Source: Candidatus Zhuqueibacterota bacterium (GTDB taxonomy: Bacteria; Zhuqueibacterota; Zhuqueibacteria; Zhuqueibacterales; Zhuqueibacteraceae). Taken from it: a DNA stretch of 64,000 nt. Shown here one piece after another: positions 1-7,688 of the stretch. Position 1 is the stretch's first letter. Every line of letters starts with the position of its first letter. The position numbers and the translations under genes were made by a program. The DNA is taken from contig JAKEEU010000359.1 of NCBI GenBank assembly GCA_022616415.1, positions 1 to 64,000 on the forward strand, in the 5' to 3' direction. The notes under the pieces are model-generated. The model searched no databases and was not told the origin of the DNA. It saw only the letters and a program-made list of their open reading frames with translations.

Positions 1-500
1 GAGAACGTCGGCAAAGGCTTTTGATACCACGCGTCTTGCCGCACAGGCAGTTTGCCATCTTTAGCCAGTTGATGTGCCATCAACGTTACCAACGAAAACA
101 AACCTAAAATCGACGGCGTGCTGCGCGCAATTGCCAAATCCGACCACTGCCGTTGGGTTTCAAAACCCAAATGGGCGCGAACTTCTTCAAATGTGACTTC
201 GAGTCGCCAGCGCATCATGAACCACTTCACGATTTGGATAGGCTTGATCGTCAGGTCTGTACACAAGAGTGCTTGTGGATCGAATTTGTTTTTCGGATCG
301 CGGATCAGCACCCAACGCATCGGTAGCGCGGGTTCTCCGCTGTGATACCACACGGCGGTTGCCGAAGCAATCTCAATCACACGTCGGCCTTCGCTGTACC
401 ACTGTGGAAATGTCACCCGTGTCCATTTGGTTTTTGGATTTTTTAAAACCTCTTCCAAGGTCGGCAACCGTTTGCCTTTCACGCGTGGTCGTCCCATCAT
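1..500 (-). pseudogene. DDE transposase, C-terminal half (IS701/IS4-like), cut by window edge
   Basis: The minus strand reads continuously from a tandem ATG at 500-495 to the left edge. The translation is typical of the C-terminal half of DDE transposases annotated as IS701 or IS4-like, with blocks MGRPRVKGKRLPTLEEVL, RWVLIRDPKNKFDPQALLC, RWRLEVTFEEVRAHLGFETQ and SDLAIARSTPSILGLFSLVT. In full-length relatives the GRPRxKGKRLP block lies mid-protein. Here an in-frame TAA sits six codons before the first ATG, and no N-terminal half is visible between 500 and the next gene at 607, so the 5' half is missing. The 3' end is outside the window, so intactness there and the terminal inverted repeats cannot be judged. 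Family recognition is firm; the exact IS family is less sure. Confidence 0.75.
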
Positions 501-606
501 GTTATCGTTGTTATTTTAGGTGTGGGCCTCTTCTTAATTTCCATGATCTGAAACAATAGAAAGGGCATTCCACGAGGCCCTGCAATGAAAAAGACGTGGC
601 ACATTC

Positions 607-1149
607 ATGACTGACAAACCGGACGGCATTTACTTCCAAGCTCTATTGGAAGAATACAAAATGCTGCACAACGATAACCAGCAGCGTATCCAGTTCCGGG
701 TTCAGATTTTCGGTCTGTTGCTCATCGCCATGGGCGTGTTGTTTCCGCTGGGGCTGCAGGGAGAAACTCCTTCGCCCATGCCGCTCTTGATTTACCCGGT
801 TATCGCCACGTTTCTCGCGTTGAGTTGGACGCATCAGGGTGTGATCATGATAAAACTGGCGCGCTTTATCCTTAACAGCGAGGCATTCGAGCACCTGGTG
901 TTGCAGGGCGAAAAAGACCTCGATGGCAAGCGCTTTCCGTTCTTCGATGTCGTCGGCTGGATTTACACCAAAACGGCAGAGGGAAAAACCGACAAATTTT
1001 TCTTGGATGAATATCTTATCAACCCCGACGAATTCCGAGGCTGGATGGTGATCTCATACAAAGATGCCAAGTGGTTTTACGGAACGATGTTTGTGGTTTC
1101 ATTTGTGGTTTCAATAGTGTTGGGGGCTATTCACCTATTCGTTTTATAA
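607..1149 (+). CDS. Small integral membrane protein of unknown function
   Basis: The 180-residue protein has a charged amphipathic N-terminus (EEYKMLHNDNQQRIQFR) followed by two close hydrophobic segments at about residues 34-50 and 60-77, a soluble stretch of about 75 residues, and a last hydrophobic helix at about 156-178. An N-terminal E-Y-x-x-L ... R-I pattern followed by paired helices occurs in small bacterial membrane proteins of unknown role; I do not recognise a named family. No convincing ribosome binding site precedes the ATG at 607. It stands alone between the transposase remnant and the ClC-like gene, with 174 bases before the latter. The function is unknown. Confidence 0.7.
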   Translation: MTDKPDGIYFQALLEEYKMLHNDNQQRIQFRVQIFGLLLIAMGVLFPLGLQGETPSPMPLLIYPVIATFLALSWTHQGVIMIKLARFILNSEAFEHLVLQGEKDLDGKRFPFFDVVGWIYTKTAEGKTDKFFLDEYLINPDEFRGWMVISYKDAKWFYGTMFVVSFVVSIVLGAIHLFVL

Positions 1150-1323
1150 TGTAAAAACAGGCAAGCCATCCCTTTTTCGGTTTATACCCGTTAAGGGTTA
1201 TTTTGTAATCGGCATTCGTAATAAATCATGAATGCTCCAAAAAACAAATTGCAAAATGGCGGCAAGTTGATTATCTTATTTTTTAGGACAAACAGAAATC
1301 AACGAAGTTGAAGATTTTACAAA

Positions 1324-2910
1324 ATGGAAACAGAACCTCCGAAACAAATTTTTACTTGCCTCCTCAAAGCCTTCACGCCAACCATAGCCAAAAAGTTACG
1401 ATTATCCCACCTCGGGCCTCTCTTTCAGATTCGTTTGCAGCAGCTCATCAACCGGCTGGGCCTGCCGGAATATACGCTGTTTGCGCTCTCCGCGATTTTA
1501 ACCGGCGTTGCCGCGGGACTGGCGGCGGTGGCGTTCCACGATACGATCGTTTTTCTCTATGCGCTCTTGGGCCTCGCCGCCGGCTTTCTGGCGCTCGCTT
1601 TCATCCGCTATTCGGATTGGCTGCACAAATTTTTTCATCGAAAAAAGCCGAGGCGCCGGCGCCAAACCGTGGTAATGGCCGGCGTCGGGTTGCTCGTGGG
1701 AATCAGCGGCTTCTTTTTTCACGACATTTTGGGAATTGGCTACGAAGGCATCAACCGCGTGTTGGCGGGTGAAACCGTCTGGCACGCGGCTTTGATTCTT
1801 CTGCTGCTGAAATTCATTCTCGTGCCGATGGTATTGGAGTCCGGCGGCTTCGGCGGCGTCTTTGCGCCCTCGCTGTTTCTCGGCAGCATGTTGGGATTTC
1901 TCTATGCCTTCGCCGTCAATCTGGCTTCGGCCTATACCGGCGTCACGGTTTCGGCAACGACTTTCATTTTGGTGGGAATGGGCGCGGTGCTGGCGGCGGT
2001 CAACAGCATTCCGATGGCGGCGATCATGATCCTTTTTGAGATGACCAACAACTACAGCTTTATTTTGCCATTGATGCTCGGCGTCGTGTGCAGCACCATC
2101 GTCGTCCACGTCACCGTAAAGGATTCGGTGCATTCGCTGAAATTGCGGCAGGCCGGATACCGCCTGGCGGGTACGCGTGAGAAAACACTTTTGCAAAGCC
2201 TTTTGGTTAATGAAGCGATGCGGCGTGACGACATCGTGCTGCTGCCGGAAGAGCTGCGGCTGGAGGAAATGGTGAAAATTTGTGTGGCGTCGCCGCACGA
2301 GTGTTTTTACACGCAGGACAAAAACGGCAAATTGACCGGCACCATTACCACCAGCGAGTTGCGCCAAATCATCACCGAATACGAAACTTTGCGCCAAAGT
2401 GGATTGGTGGCCAAAGACCTGGCCGTGCCCAAGGTCATCACGGTAAAAGAAGACGACGATCTGGAAACGGTTATGCACCTGTTCGGGCAGGGCACAGCGG
2501 ACGAGTTTCCGGTGGTAGCCAGTGACGATCCCGATCGCGTCGTGGGTACGATTTGGCGGCAGGATTTGATCAACGCCTACAACAAGGCGAGCTTGAAACA
2601 CAATCTCGCCGACGGCATGGCGCGCAATCTGCGAACGCTGCAGAAGACCGGCTATGTCCGCATCGCGGATGGCTTTGTTTTGGCGGAAAAGGAAGCGCCC
2701 CCTTCCTTCATCGGCAAAACGCTCGCCGATCTGAAGCTGCGCTCACAATATGGCATCGAAGTATTGATGATCCGCCGGCCACAAGATCCGTATGATGACG
2801 AAGATGATAATGGTGATGCCAGGTTGCCCGACGTCAAATATAAGATTCAAGATGGCGACCTTCTCGTTTTGTTCGCACCGGACAAAAGCTTGGAGTCGGT
2901 AGAGTGGTAA
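1324..2910 (+). CDS. ClC-family chloride channel-like protein with CBS pair and TrkA-C domain, missing the filter helices
   Basis: The C-terminal half of a ClC transmembrane domain is clear: FLYALLGLAAGFLALAFIRY, a GYEGINRVL helix, and the helix-N motif GGFGGVFAPSLFLG near residue 180. It is followed by the subunit-interface helices, two CBS domains (about 290-345 and 365-425) and a TrkA-C-like domain (about 440-528). The family normally has helices C-H between helix B and the segment starting FLYALLG, carrying the GSGIP and GREGP chloride-site motifs. Here the helix-B-like segment (LTGVAAGLAAVAFHDTIV) joins straight to the later segment, so about 150-200 residues are absent and neither motif occurs. 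The 528-residue length still exceeds half a normal protein because of the regulatory tail. It is tail-to-tail with the next gene, two bases apart. Conductance or exchange is doubtful. Confidence 0.8.
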   Translation: METEPPKQIFTCLLKAFTPTIAKKLRLSHLGPLFQIRLQQLINRLGLPEYTLFALSAILTGVAAGLAAVAFHDTIVFLYALLGLAAGFLALAFIRYSDWLHKFFHRKKPRRRRQTVVMAGVGLLVGISGFFFHDILGIGYEGINRVLAGETVWHAALILLLLKFILVPMVLESGGFGGVFAPSLFLGSMLGFLYAFAVNLASAYTGVTVSATTFILVGMGAVLAAVNSIPMAAIMILFEMTNNYSFILPLMLGVVCSTIVVHVTVKDSVHSLKLRQAGYRLAGTREKTLLQSLLVNEAMRRDDIVLLPEELRLEEMVKICVASPHECFYTQDKNGKLTGTITTSELRQIITEYETLRQSGLVAKDLAVPKVITVKEDDDLETVMHLFGQGTADEFPVVASDDPDRVVGTIWRQDLINAYNKASLKHNLADGMARNLRTLQKTGYVRIADGFVLAEKEAPPSFIGKTLADLKLRSQYGIEVLMIRRPQDPYDDEDDNGDARLPDVKYKIQDGDLLVLFAPDKSLESVEW

Positions 2911-2912
2911 AG

Positions 2913-4013
2913 CTATTTTAAGGGCGGCGGAGGGTACCACGGTTTGGCGGCGACAAAATTCGGGTCGTTGAAAAGCTCGGTGATGAATGGATTCAAAATG
3001 GACGATTCAAGCGGTTCGTAGCGCTCGTCGACAGGATCCCAACAACTGATTTGGGAGTCTTGCACGATATATTCGTTAACGTGATAGGGCCGGATGTCGA
3101 AGGGCAGCATGGTGGTGTCGCCCTGCCGGCGCAGAACGATGAATTTTTTGCGCAAGACCATGAGCATCCCAAGCTCGATCATCACGTTGGGATTGAATCC
3201 GGTAACGTCGATAATGCCGAAATGTGAGGAGCGAATTTGCCTCATGATGTCTTCAATGACGATGCCCGTGCCGTGGCGGTAGACATAGTGCCGCGCCTGA
3301 ATTTGCCTTTGTTCCAGGAAATTTTTTACACAGGCTTCCACGCTGATAAATTCAGGTGTGAACGGCCTGGCGATAAATCCCGAGCGATACGGCGTGAGAA
3401 TTTCCTGGAAGCCGTATTCGAGGATGGAATCGGTAAAGAGGCGAATGGCTTCGGTCGTCTGCCTTTGGTTCAGGTCGAACGTATCGGCCTTCCATATAAT
3501 GAGCGCGATCGGCTTCGCAATGCGCTCCAGCAGATCCAAAACTTCCTCCGTGAATTTGCCGGAAATTGGCAGCTCGATGGAATAGATTCCCCACGTCACG
3601 TCTCTAAAGATCAAGGGGACGGCTATAATCGAGTCCGTCTCCTGAAAAATATTGAGGTACAGCGGATCGATGTCTCTCCCCGCCGCTTCATTTTTAACCG
3701 GCTTTTTCAAATCCTGGCTTTTGATATTCTCGATCCACACCGGCTGGCGGCAGCGATACACCCAGGTCCAGATGCTGTTTACACTTTCTCCGACTTGAAA
3801 TGGCTTGGCTCCACCCCGGCGGCTGGTGTCGTAGCTTGAAACAAAAGGCCGAAGAATGACGCCGTTTCTTCCCTCTTCCTTCCAGATCAGATCGATAATG
3901 TGAGGGTTGAGCATGTTGATGAGCACCTTGTTGATGGCATTGATAATTCGTTCTGCCTCCGGCTTGGTCAAGGTGTCCAGCGTCAGGCTCAGTTTTTCCA
4001 ATTCACTCAACAT
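2913..4013 (-). CDS. GAF domain fused to a TIR / nucleoside deoxyribosyltransferase-like domain
   Basis: Residues about 20-175 have the look of a GAF domain, including SIIAVPLIFRDVTWGIYSIE and the long closing helix. A linker leads to an alpha/beta domain (about 208-345) starting SGFIARPFTPEF. It contains IRSSHFGIIDVTGFNPNV at about 261-277, MIELG with a candidate catalytic Glu280, and a KKFIVLRRQG strand. The D-[VL]-T-G-x-N-P-N-V-x-x-E-[LI]-G signature is shared by nucleoside 2-deoxyribosyltransferase-like and TIR-like proteins, several of which cleave N-glycosidic bonds (NAD or nucleosides) in defence systems. Whether this one is an enzyme is inference. It is last of four minus-strand genes, 72 bases after the methylase, so it may be co-transcribed. 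A GAF domain could sense a small ligand such as a cyclic nucleotide. Confidence 0.6.
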   Translation of the reverse strand: MLSELEKLSLTLDTLTKPEAERIINAINKVLINMLNPHIIDLIWKEEGRNGVILRPFVSSYDTSRRGGAKPFQVGESVNSIWTWVYRCRQPVWIENIKSQDLKKPVKNEAAGRDIDPLYLNIFQETDSIIAVPLIFRDVTWGIYSIELPISGKFTEEVLDLLERIAKPIALIIWKADTFDLNQRQTTEAIRLFTDSILEYGFQEILTPYRSGFIARPFTPEFISVEACVKNFLEQRQIQARHYVYRHGTGIVIEDIMRQIRSSHFGIIDVTGFNPNVMIELGMLMVLRKKFIVLRRQGDTTMLPFDIRPYHVNEYIVQDSQISCWDPVDERYEPLESSILNPFITELFNDPNFVAAKPWYPPPPLK

Positions 4014-4085
4014 GATGGCCTCCTTTCTGAATCTGCCAATAACTTGCTGCGGATCCTTAGCAGTCAGCCCCTGATTGGTAGATGA

Positions 4086-4964
4086 TCAAACAAAACTTTG
4101 CAGCCAGTCAAGAGTACGACCGATCAACAACTCCGTTTTCTTTTCGTGATGGGTGCTTTTCATGGCCACGGTTTTCACTTCAAAATTGCAACGTTTAGCC
4201 AATGATCTGATTTCGCTTGCATCGTCATAAGTCATTAAGAAATCGCCGGCACAACGCGCCGCCAGTTCAAAGATGGCCGGATGATCGATTTCAGAATATT
4301 TGTAGAGCCGTCTTCCGGCTTTGGTGTAAGGCGGATCGATAAAAAACATCACGTCTTCACGGTTGGCATTTTCTTCCATGACCTTCAAGCCATCGCCCTC
4401 GATAAAATCAATTTTGTCCTTGACAAGCGCGATGGCCAAAATGCGCTTTTTCAACGTTTGTGGATACCAACGCGACAGAAGGCCTTTGCCATTCTCTCCA
4501 AATTTTAGCAACCCAGCTCCCGGTGCAAGGATACCGCCGCGATTAACGCGATTTTTTAAAATGGCAACAAAAGCTCTTTCGCGCGTTGACACTGACTCCT
4601 TCTCAAAAATCGCCTTTACACTTTCCTCTGTAACTTCAAACGAGGTGATGCGATTCGCCAGCCACTTTGCATCGTTGGACAGGATAATTTGCCACACTGC
4701 TGCAACATCTTCGTCCCGCTCAACCATCGTGGCTCGGCTCACCAATTTTTCAAAAACAGCAGTCAAGCTGACGATGCCACCGCCGGCAAAAGGCTCGATG
4801 AGTTCCTTCAATGCGGCACGTTTTCGGTTCAACCAAAGCCGAATATACGGGATGAGCCATGTTTTACCACCGGCATACCGAAAAGGACTGCGCATGGGAA
4901 TGACTGCCACATTGATTGCATTTCGTGGCACCGAGTTTTTGTCAGTTAGCGCCGTTTGTTGCAT
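4086..4964 (-). CDS. DNA adenine-N6 methyltransferase, D12 class (Dam-like)
   Basis: This 292-residue protein carries the D12-class motifs in canonical order: FRYAGGK (28-34) and EPFAGGG (57-63) for S-adenosylmethionine binding, and DPPYT (210-214), the catalytic DPPY motif for adenine N6 methylation. The length fits Dam/DpnM-type enzymes. It would methylate a short DNA sequence, not predictable here. The gene starts 12 bases after the PD-(D/E)XK-like gene ends and follows a ParB-like gene, so the three probably form one transcript. A solitary methylase would be a housekeeping or phage gene, but the nuclease-like neighbour suggests a restriction-modification or other defence role. The first ATG leaves a 24-residue extension before the first motif; the in-frame ATG at MRSPFRY is an alternative start. 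Confidence 0.9.
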   Translation of the reverse strand: MQQTALTDKNSVPRNAINVAVIPMRSPFRYAGGKTWLIPYIRLWLNRKRAALKELIEPFAGGGIVSLTAVFEKLVSRATMVERDEDVAAVWQIILSNDAKWLANRITSFEVTEESVKAIFEKESVSTRERAFVAILKNRVNRGGILAPGAGLLKFGENGKGLLSRWYPQTLKKRILAIALVKDKIDFIEGDGLKVMEENANREDVMFFIDPPYTKAGRRLYKYSEIDHPAIFELAARCAGDFLMTYDDASEIRSLAKRCNFEVKTVAMKSTHHEKKTELLIGRTLDWLQSFV

Positions 4965-4976
4965 AGAATGTCATCG

Positions 4977-5849
4977 CTATAGCACTGCCGGTATCACCGT
5001 CTTGCACCATTCCAGATATCGCCAATCGGCGAGAACCGCATGATTAGCCTGCCAAGCCCAATGGGCGATACGGCAACGATCAAACAATATCCCGGTTTTA
5101 CGTGCATAATATTGCCAGTTGTCGTGTGGAATTCGATGTGGAATGTAAAATGACCGGATTAGCGGGCTTGTCTTGGGATCAGCTATCCACTGCTCCCAAA
5201 AGATTTCCGGCTGCAACTCAGCAACTTTTTTATCCCAATTTTCACCTGCGGCACACTGCCCAAACATGAGTAATTTACTGGGCATTTTGTCGTTGAAGTC
5301 TTTCCATGCCACAAGATCGACTTTATCGTCTTTTCTTTGCAACGTCGGTTGTTGTCTGAAACCTTGACCTTCTCCCATTTGGCGACAAAATTCACTAATC
5401 GCGTCTCGAAACCCAGTGAAATCGCTTCTCTGCCGTGTGCCAAATTTAAAGACCTTCCCTTGAAGGTATTGCGCAGCCGCAATACAAGACAAATCCTCAA
5501 AGAGATGCCAAGGATTCACCAGTGCGCCAGGAACGGGCTTCCATCCAAAATAAGACAGGCAAAGACAAAAAATATAAGCGAGGCGATCTTCCCATTGGGG
5601 CTTGGCTTGAACGACGCGCGCGTTTTGCAAAACGAATGGATAGCCCTCGCCTGCCGCCTTTTCACGATGCTCGATTTCTCGCATAACTTCTAAAGACAAT
5701 TCTTCGTCCGCCTCGTCATTGCGTCCAATTTGTAGAGCACTTAGTAAATCGCCGGCGCTCGCATTTTTGTCACCGGCCTCGAGTGCGCTCAGCTCGAGCC
5801 AATCAGCAAGCTCAATGACATCCTTTAAATTGCTGGGCAAACGTGGCAT
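4977..5849 (-). CDS. Putative PD-(D/E)XK-fold nuclease, uncharacterised family
   Basis: I do not recognise a named family, but the C-terminal half has a restriction-endonuclease-like pattern: a helix with Glu118 (WHLFEDLSCIAAAQYLQG), a strand with Asp178 in DKVDLVAWKDF, then a strand ending MFGQCAAG (195-202) followed by NWDKK. The order E ... D ... [E/Q]-x-x, with conserved Gln in place of Glu, is typical of divergent PD-(D/E)XK nucleases. A later block (FYIPHRIP ... ILFDRCRIAHWA) also looks conserved rather than random. The N-terminal 70 residues are helical. It sits 7 bases after the ParB-like gene and 12 bases before a D12 methylase, which suits a restriction partner. The nuclease call is an inference from motif order and context. 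Confidence 0.5.
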   Translation of the reverse strand: MPRLPSNLKDVIELADWLELSALEAGDKNASAGDLLSALQIGRNDEADEELSLEVMREIEHREKAAGEGYPFVLQNARVVQAKPQWEDRLAYIFCLCLSYFGWKPVPGALVNPWHLFEDLSCIAAAQYLQGKVFKFGTRQRSDFTGFRDAISEFCRQMGEGQGFRQQPTLQRKDDKVDLVAWKDFNDKMPSKLLMFGQCAAGENWDKKVAELQPEIFWEQWIADPKTSPLIRSFYIPHRIPHDNWQYYARKTGILFDRCRIAHWAWQANHAVLADWRYLEWCKTVIPAVL

Positions 5850-5856
5850 ATCACTC

Positions 5857-6990
5857 CTATCTCCGACGAGCTTGCTTCGTGTACTTCGGTTTCATCTCGG
5901 CATGGATGGTTTTGGCGATCTCCTGGATGTCTTGCATCGTTTTATATGAATCGTCATCGCCGTTGTAGCCTGTGGTAACGGTTGCTTTGGCTTGCTGCAA
6001 TTCCGTCTTTGCGCTGGTTAACGCTTCTCGGAAACGGCGCTCATCGCCGATACTAATGTCATACGCTTTCTCCAGGGAGTATCCGGAACGTAGGGCATCC
6101 CTAGCTGCGGGTTTGCTAATGACGTCGCGCAGCCATTTGAGATGTGGATTCTGTTTTTGAACCACCGGCTCTTTGTTTTCTGATTTCTTGCCATATAGCC
6201 ATAACATCAACTCATTAAGATTTGACAAATGCTCCCTATCTTCAGGGACTGGCTTATCCTTTAAAAAGCTCTCTGAAGAGATACCGAGAAAATCTTGAAA
6301 TTCGGGATAATCCAAAGCGGTGTAGAGATGAGAAAAATAGAAGCGGTTACGAAAGCGATCTTCGACTTGAAAATCTGTTTGCTGTTCGGCTTGTTGAAGC
6401 ACCTTGTAACCACGATAGAGACGTTCTACGGTAGCATGCCTGTCGCCAATTCTTCGCGCGATTTCATCAAGAGAAAGGCCGGTCTCCTTGTGAACTTGGG
6501 CCACGTATCGGGCTTTACTAAAAGCGTCCCATGGCTTCGGGCTATTGATATGACGAAACGTGAGGAATGTCCATAGCTTAAAACGATCTTCATAGATCGA
6601 AACAGGCACTTCGCGAATTCCATCCTTGGCAGCCTCATCAATCGTCGGCATATTGGTGGCACGCAATTGCTCGCGCCAATCATCCCTAAGCAAAATTAAT
6701 ATTGCTGCCAAACGACGATTACCCTCAATAACAATAAACTCAGTTTTCTCGTCAGCAGGATTGTCATCCGGATTTTGAGGGATGACAAACATCGGTTCTT
6801 CCGGAAAATAACCGTTATAAGCAATGGAAAAAACCAGTTCATCCACAGCCATCTCAGTCCACAATACTTTTAAGATTTCAAACTGCGTTTTGGCAAGTGA
6901 ACCGGCCCCCGATGCCAACCTGGGATTATTCGCATCGAGAAGCAAGCGCTCAATCGGCTTGTATACGATTTTTTGTTGTCCGGTATCCAT
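5857..6990 (-). CDS. ParB/sulfiredoxin-like domain protein with helix-turn-helix
   Basis: The N-terminal domain begins with a ParB-type segment (KPIERLLLDANNPRLASG, residues 11-28) and holds FIVIEGNRRLAAI (85-97), matching the G-[EN]-R-R motif that binds nucleotide in ParB-like proteins. A helix-turn-helix follows at about 171-196 (GLSLDEIARRIGDRHATVER). The C-terminal 150 residues are charged and helical with no motif I know, ending in a basic KPKYTKQARRR tail. Partition ParBs are encoded with ParA and bind parS; no ParA is present. Stand-alone ParB-like proteins with EGNRR are common in defence and mobile loci, where they may act as DNA-sequence or NTP sensors. It is first of the putative minus-strand operon that continues with the nuclease-like gene 7 bases downstream. 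Confidence 0.75.
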   Translation of the reverse strand: MDTGQQKIVYKPIERLLLDANNPRLASGAGSLAKTQFEILKVLWTEMAVDELVFSIAYNGYFPEEPMFVIPQNPDDNPADEKTEFIVIEGNRRLAAILILLRDDWREQLRATNMPTIDEAAKDGIREVPVSIYEDRFKLWTFLTFRHINSPKPWDAFSKARYVAQVHKETGLSLDEIARRIGDRHATVERLYRGYKVLQQAEQQTDFQVEDRFRNRFYFSHLYTALDYPEFQDFLGISSESFLKDKPVPEDREHLSNLNELMLWLYGKKSENKEPVVQKQNPHLKWLRDVISKPAARDALRSGYSLEKAYDISIGDERRFREALTSAKTELQQAKATVTTGYNGDDDSYKTMQDIQEIAKTIHAEMKPKYTKQARRR

Positions 6991-7120
6991 TGAAGATTCG
7001 TCTTGGTTAGTAACGTGATGGTTTCATCATTGGGTGCGATTAAAGCAAATTACATAACTCAACTGTCTCAACGCTTATCTTGATTTATGATACAACCGAT
7101 TAGCGAGAAACCAACTCGTC

Positions 7121-7428
7121 TCATCCCGTCACACCAGCTTCTCCAACGCCCTTCTCACCATCACCTTCGTGATACGCGCGAATCCGTGCGCAAATGCGCT
7201 CCATTTCGGCCGGCGCAAAATCATTGCGATAGATGCAGCGAAAAGTTTCGACGAGCAGCTCGATGGGATCGATATCGGGATTTTTTGAAATAATGGCGCT
7301 CATGATACGGTTTTTGACGCTGTTCCAGAGCCGAAAACCGTGCAGGGCGCGCTCTCCTTCAGACTTGGCACGCCAAAGCCGCAGCAGGACTTCGCGAGTT
7401 TCGGGCGAGTATCATCGGCAAAAATCAT
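7121..7428 (-). pseudogene. Frameshifted small gene, partner of the 34-codon ORF upstream
   Basis: A start codon at 7428 overlaps the stop of the preceding small ORF as ATGA, the usual sign of a coupled pair. The reading frame opens MIFADDTR but must shift near position 7400 to continue as ETREVLLRLWRAKSEGER and RLWNSVKNRIMSAIISKNPD, which runs open to the TGA at 7121-7123. The span of 308 bases is not a multiple of three. The composite protein (about 100 residues) resembles small helical proteins beginning DDTSPE that are encoded next to nucleotidyltransferase-like genes; that resemblance is from memory and tentative. A sequencing error could also explain the shift. Confidence 0.4.
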
Positions 7429-7529
7429 AATAACGCCTCAAGCTCATTGTAGGGAATATTGCAGCGCTCGAGTCGTTCAATCACGATTTTGAGAAGTGCG
7501 TGCTGTTCATCAAGACCGAGGGCATTCAT
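7425..7529 (-). CDS. 34-codon ORF, probably the N-terminal stub of a longer gene
   Basis: A short ORF, MNALGLDEQHALLKIVIERL onward, ends LEALL then TGA. Its sequence resembles the first helix of small nucleotidyltransferase-like proteins (pattern LLxxVIERLE..IPY), after which such proteins continue with a G-S-x-A motif that is absent here. It overlaps the following frameshifted ORF by four bases (ATGA). The pair therefore looks like decayed remains of a two-gene unit. There is no independent proof that it is translated. Confidence 0.3.
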   Translation of the reverse strand: MNALGLDEQHALLKIVIERLERCNIPYNELEALL

Positions 7530-7688
7530 GATTAGATAATGACAGCTTGTCTAAACCGTCTACGGCTACGGGGGGCGCGACGTGCAAACCTGGAGTAAAA
7601 GGCGGCTTACTTTGCTCGCCAACAAAGCATATCAAAAAAAGCGGGGAAAGTCAAGAAAAAAAATCGACAATGCTATCGTAATTTGTGG

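Noticed and set aside
1498-2601. Long minus-strand ORF opposite the ClC-like gene
   Set aside because: His/Gln/Arg-rich translation with no family character; it is the antisense shadow of a clear gene.
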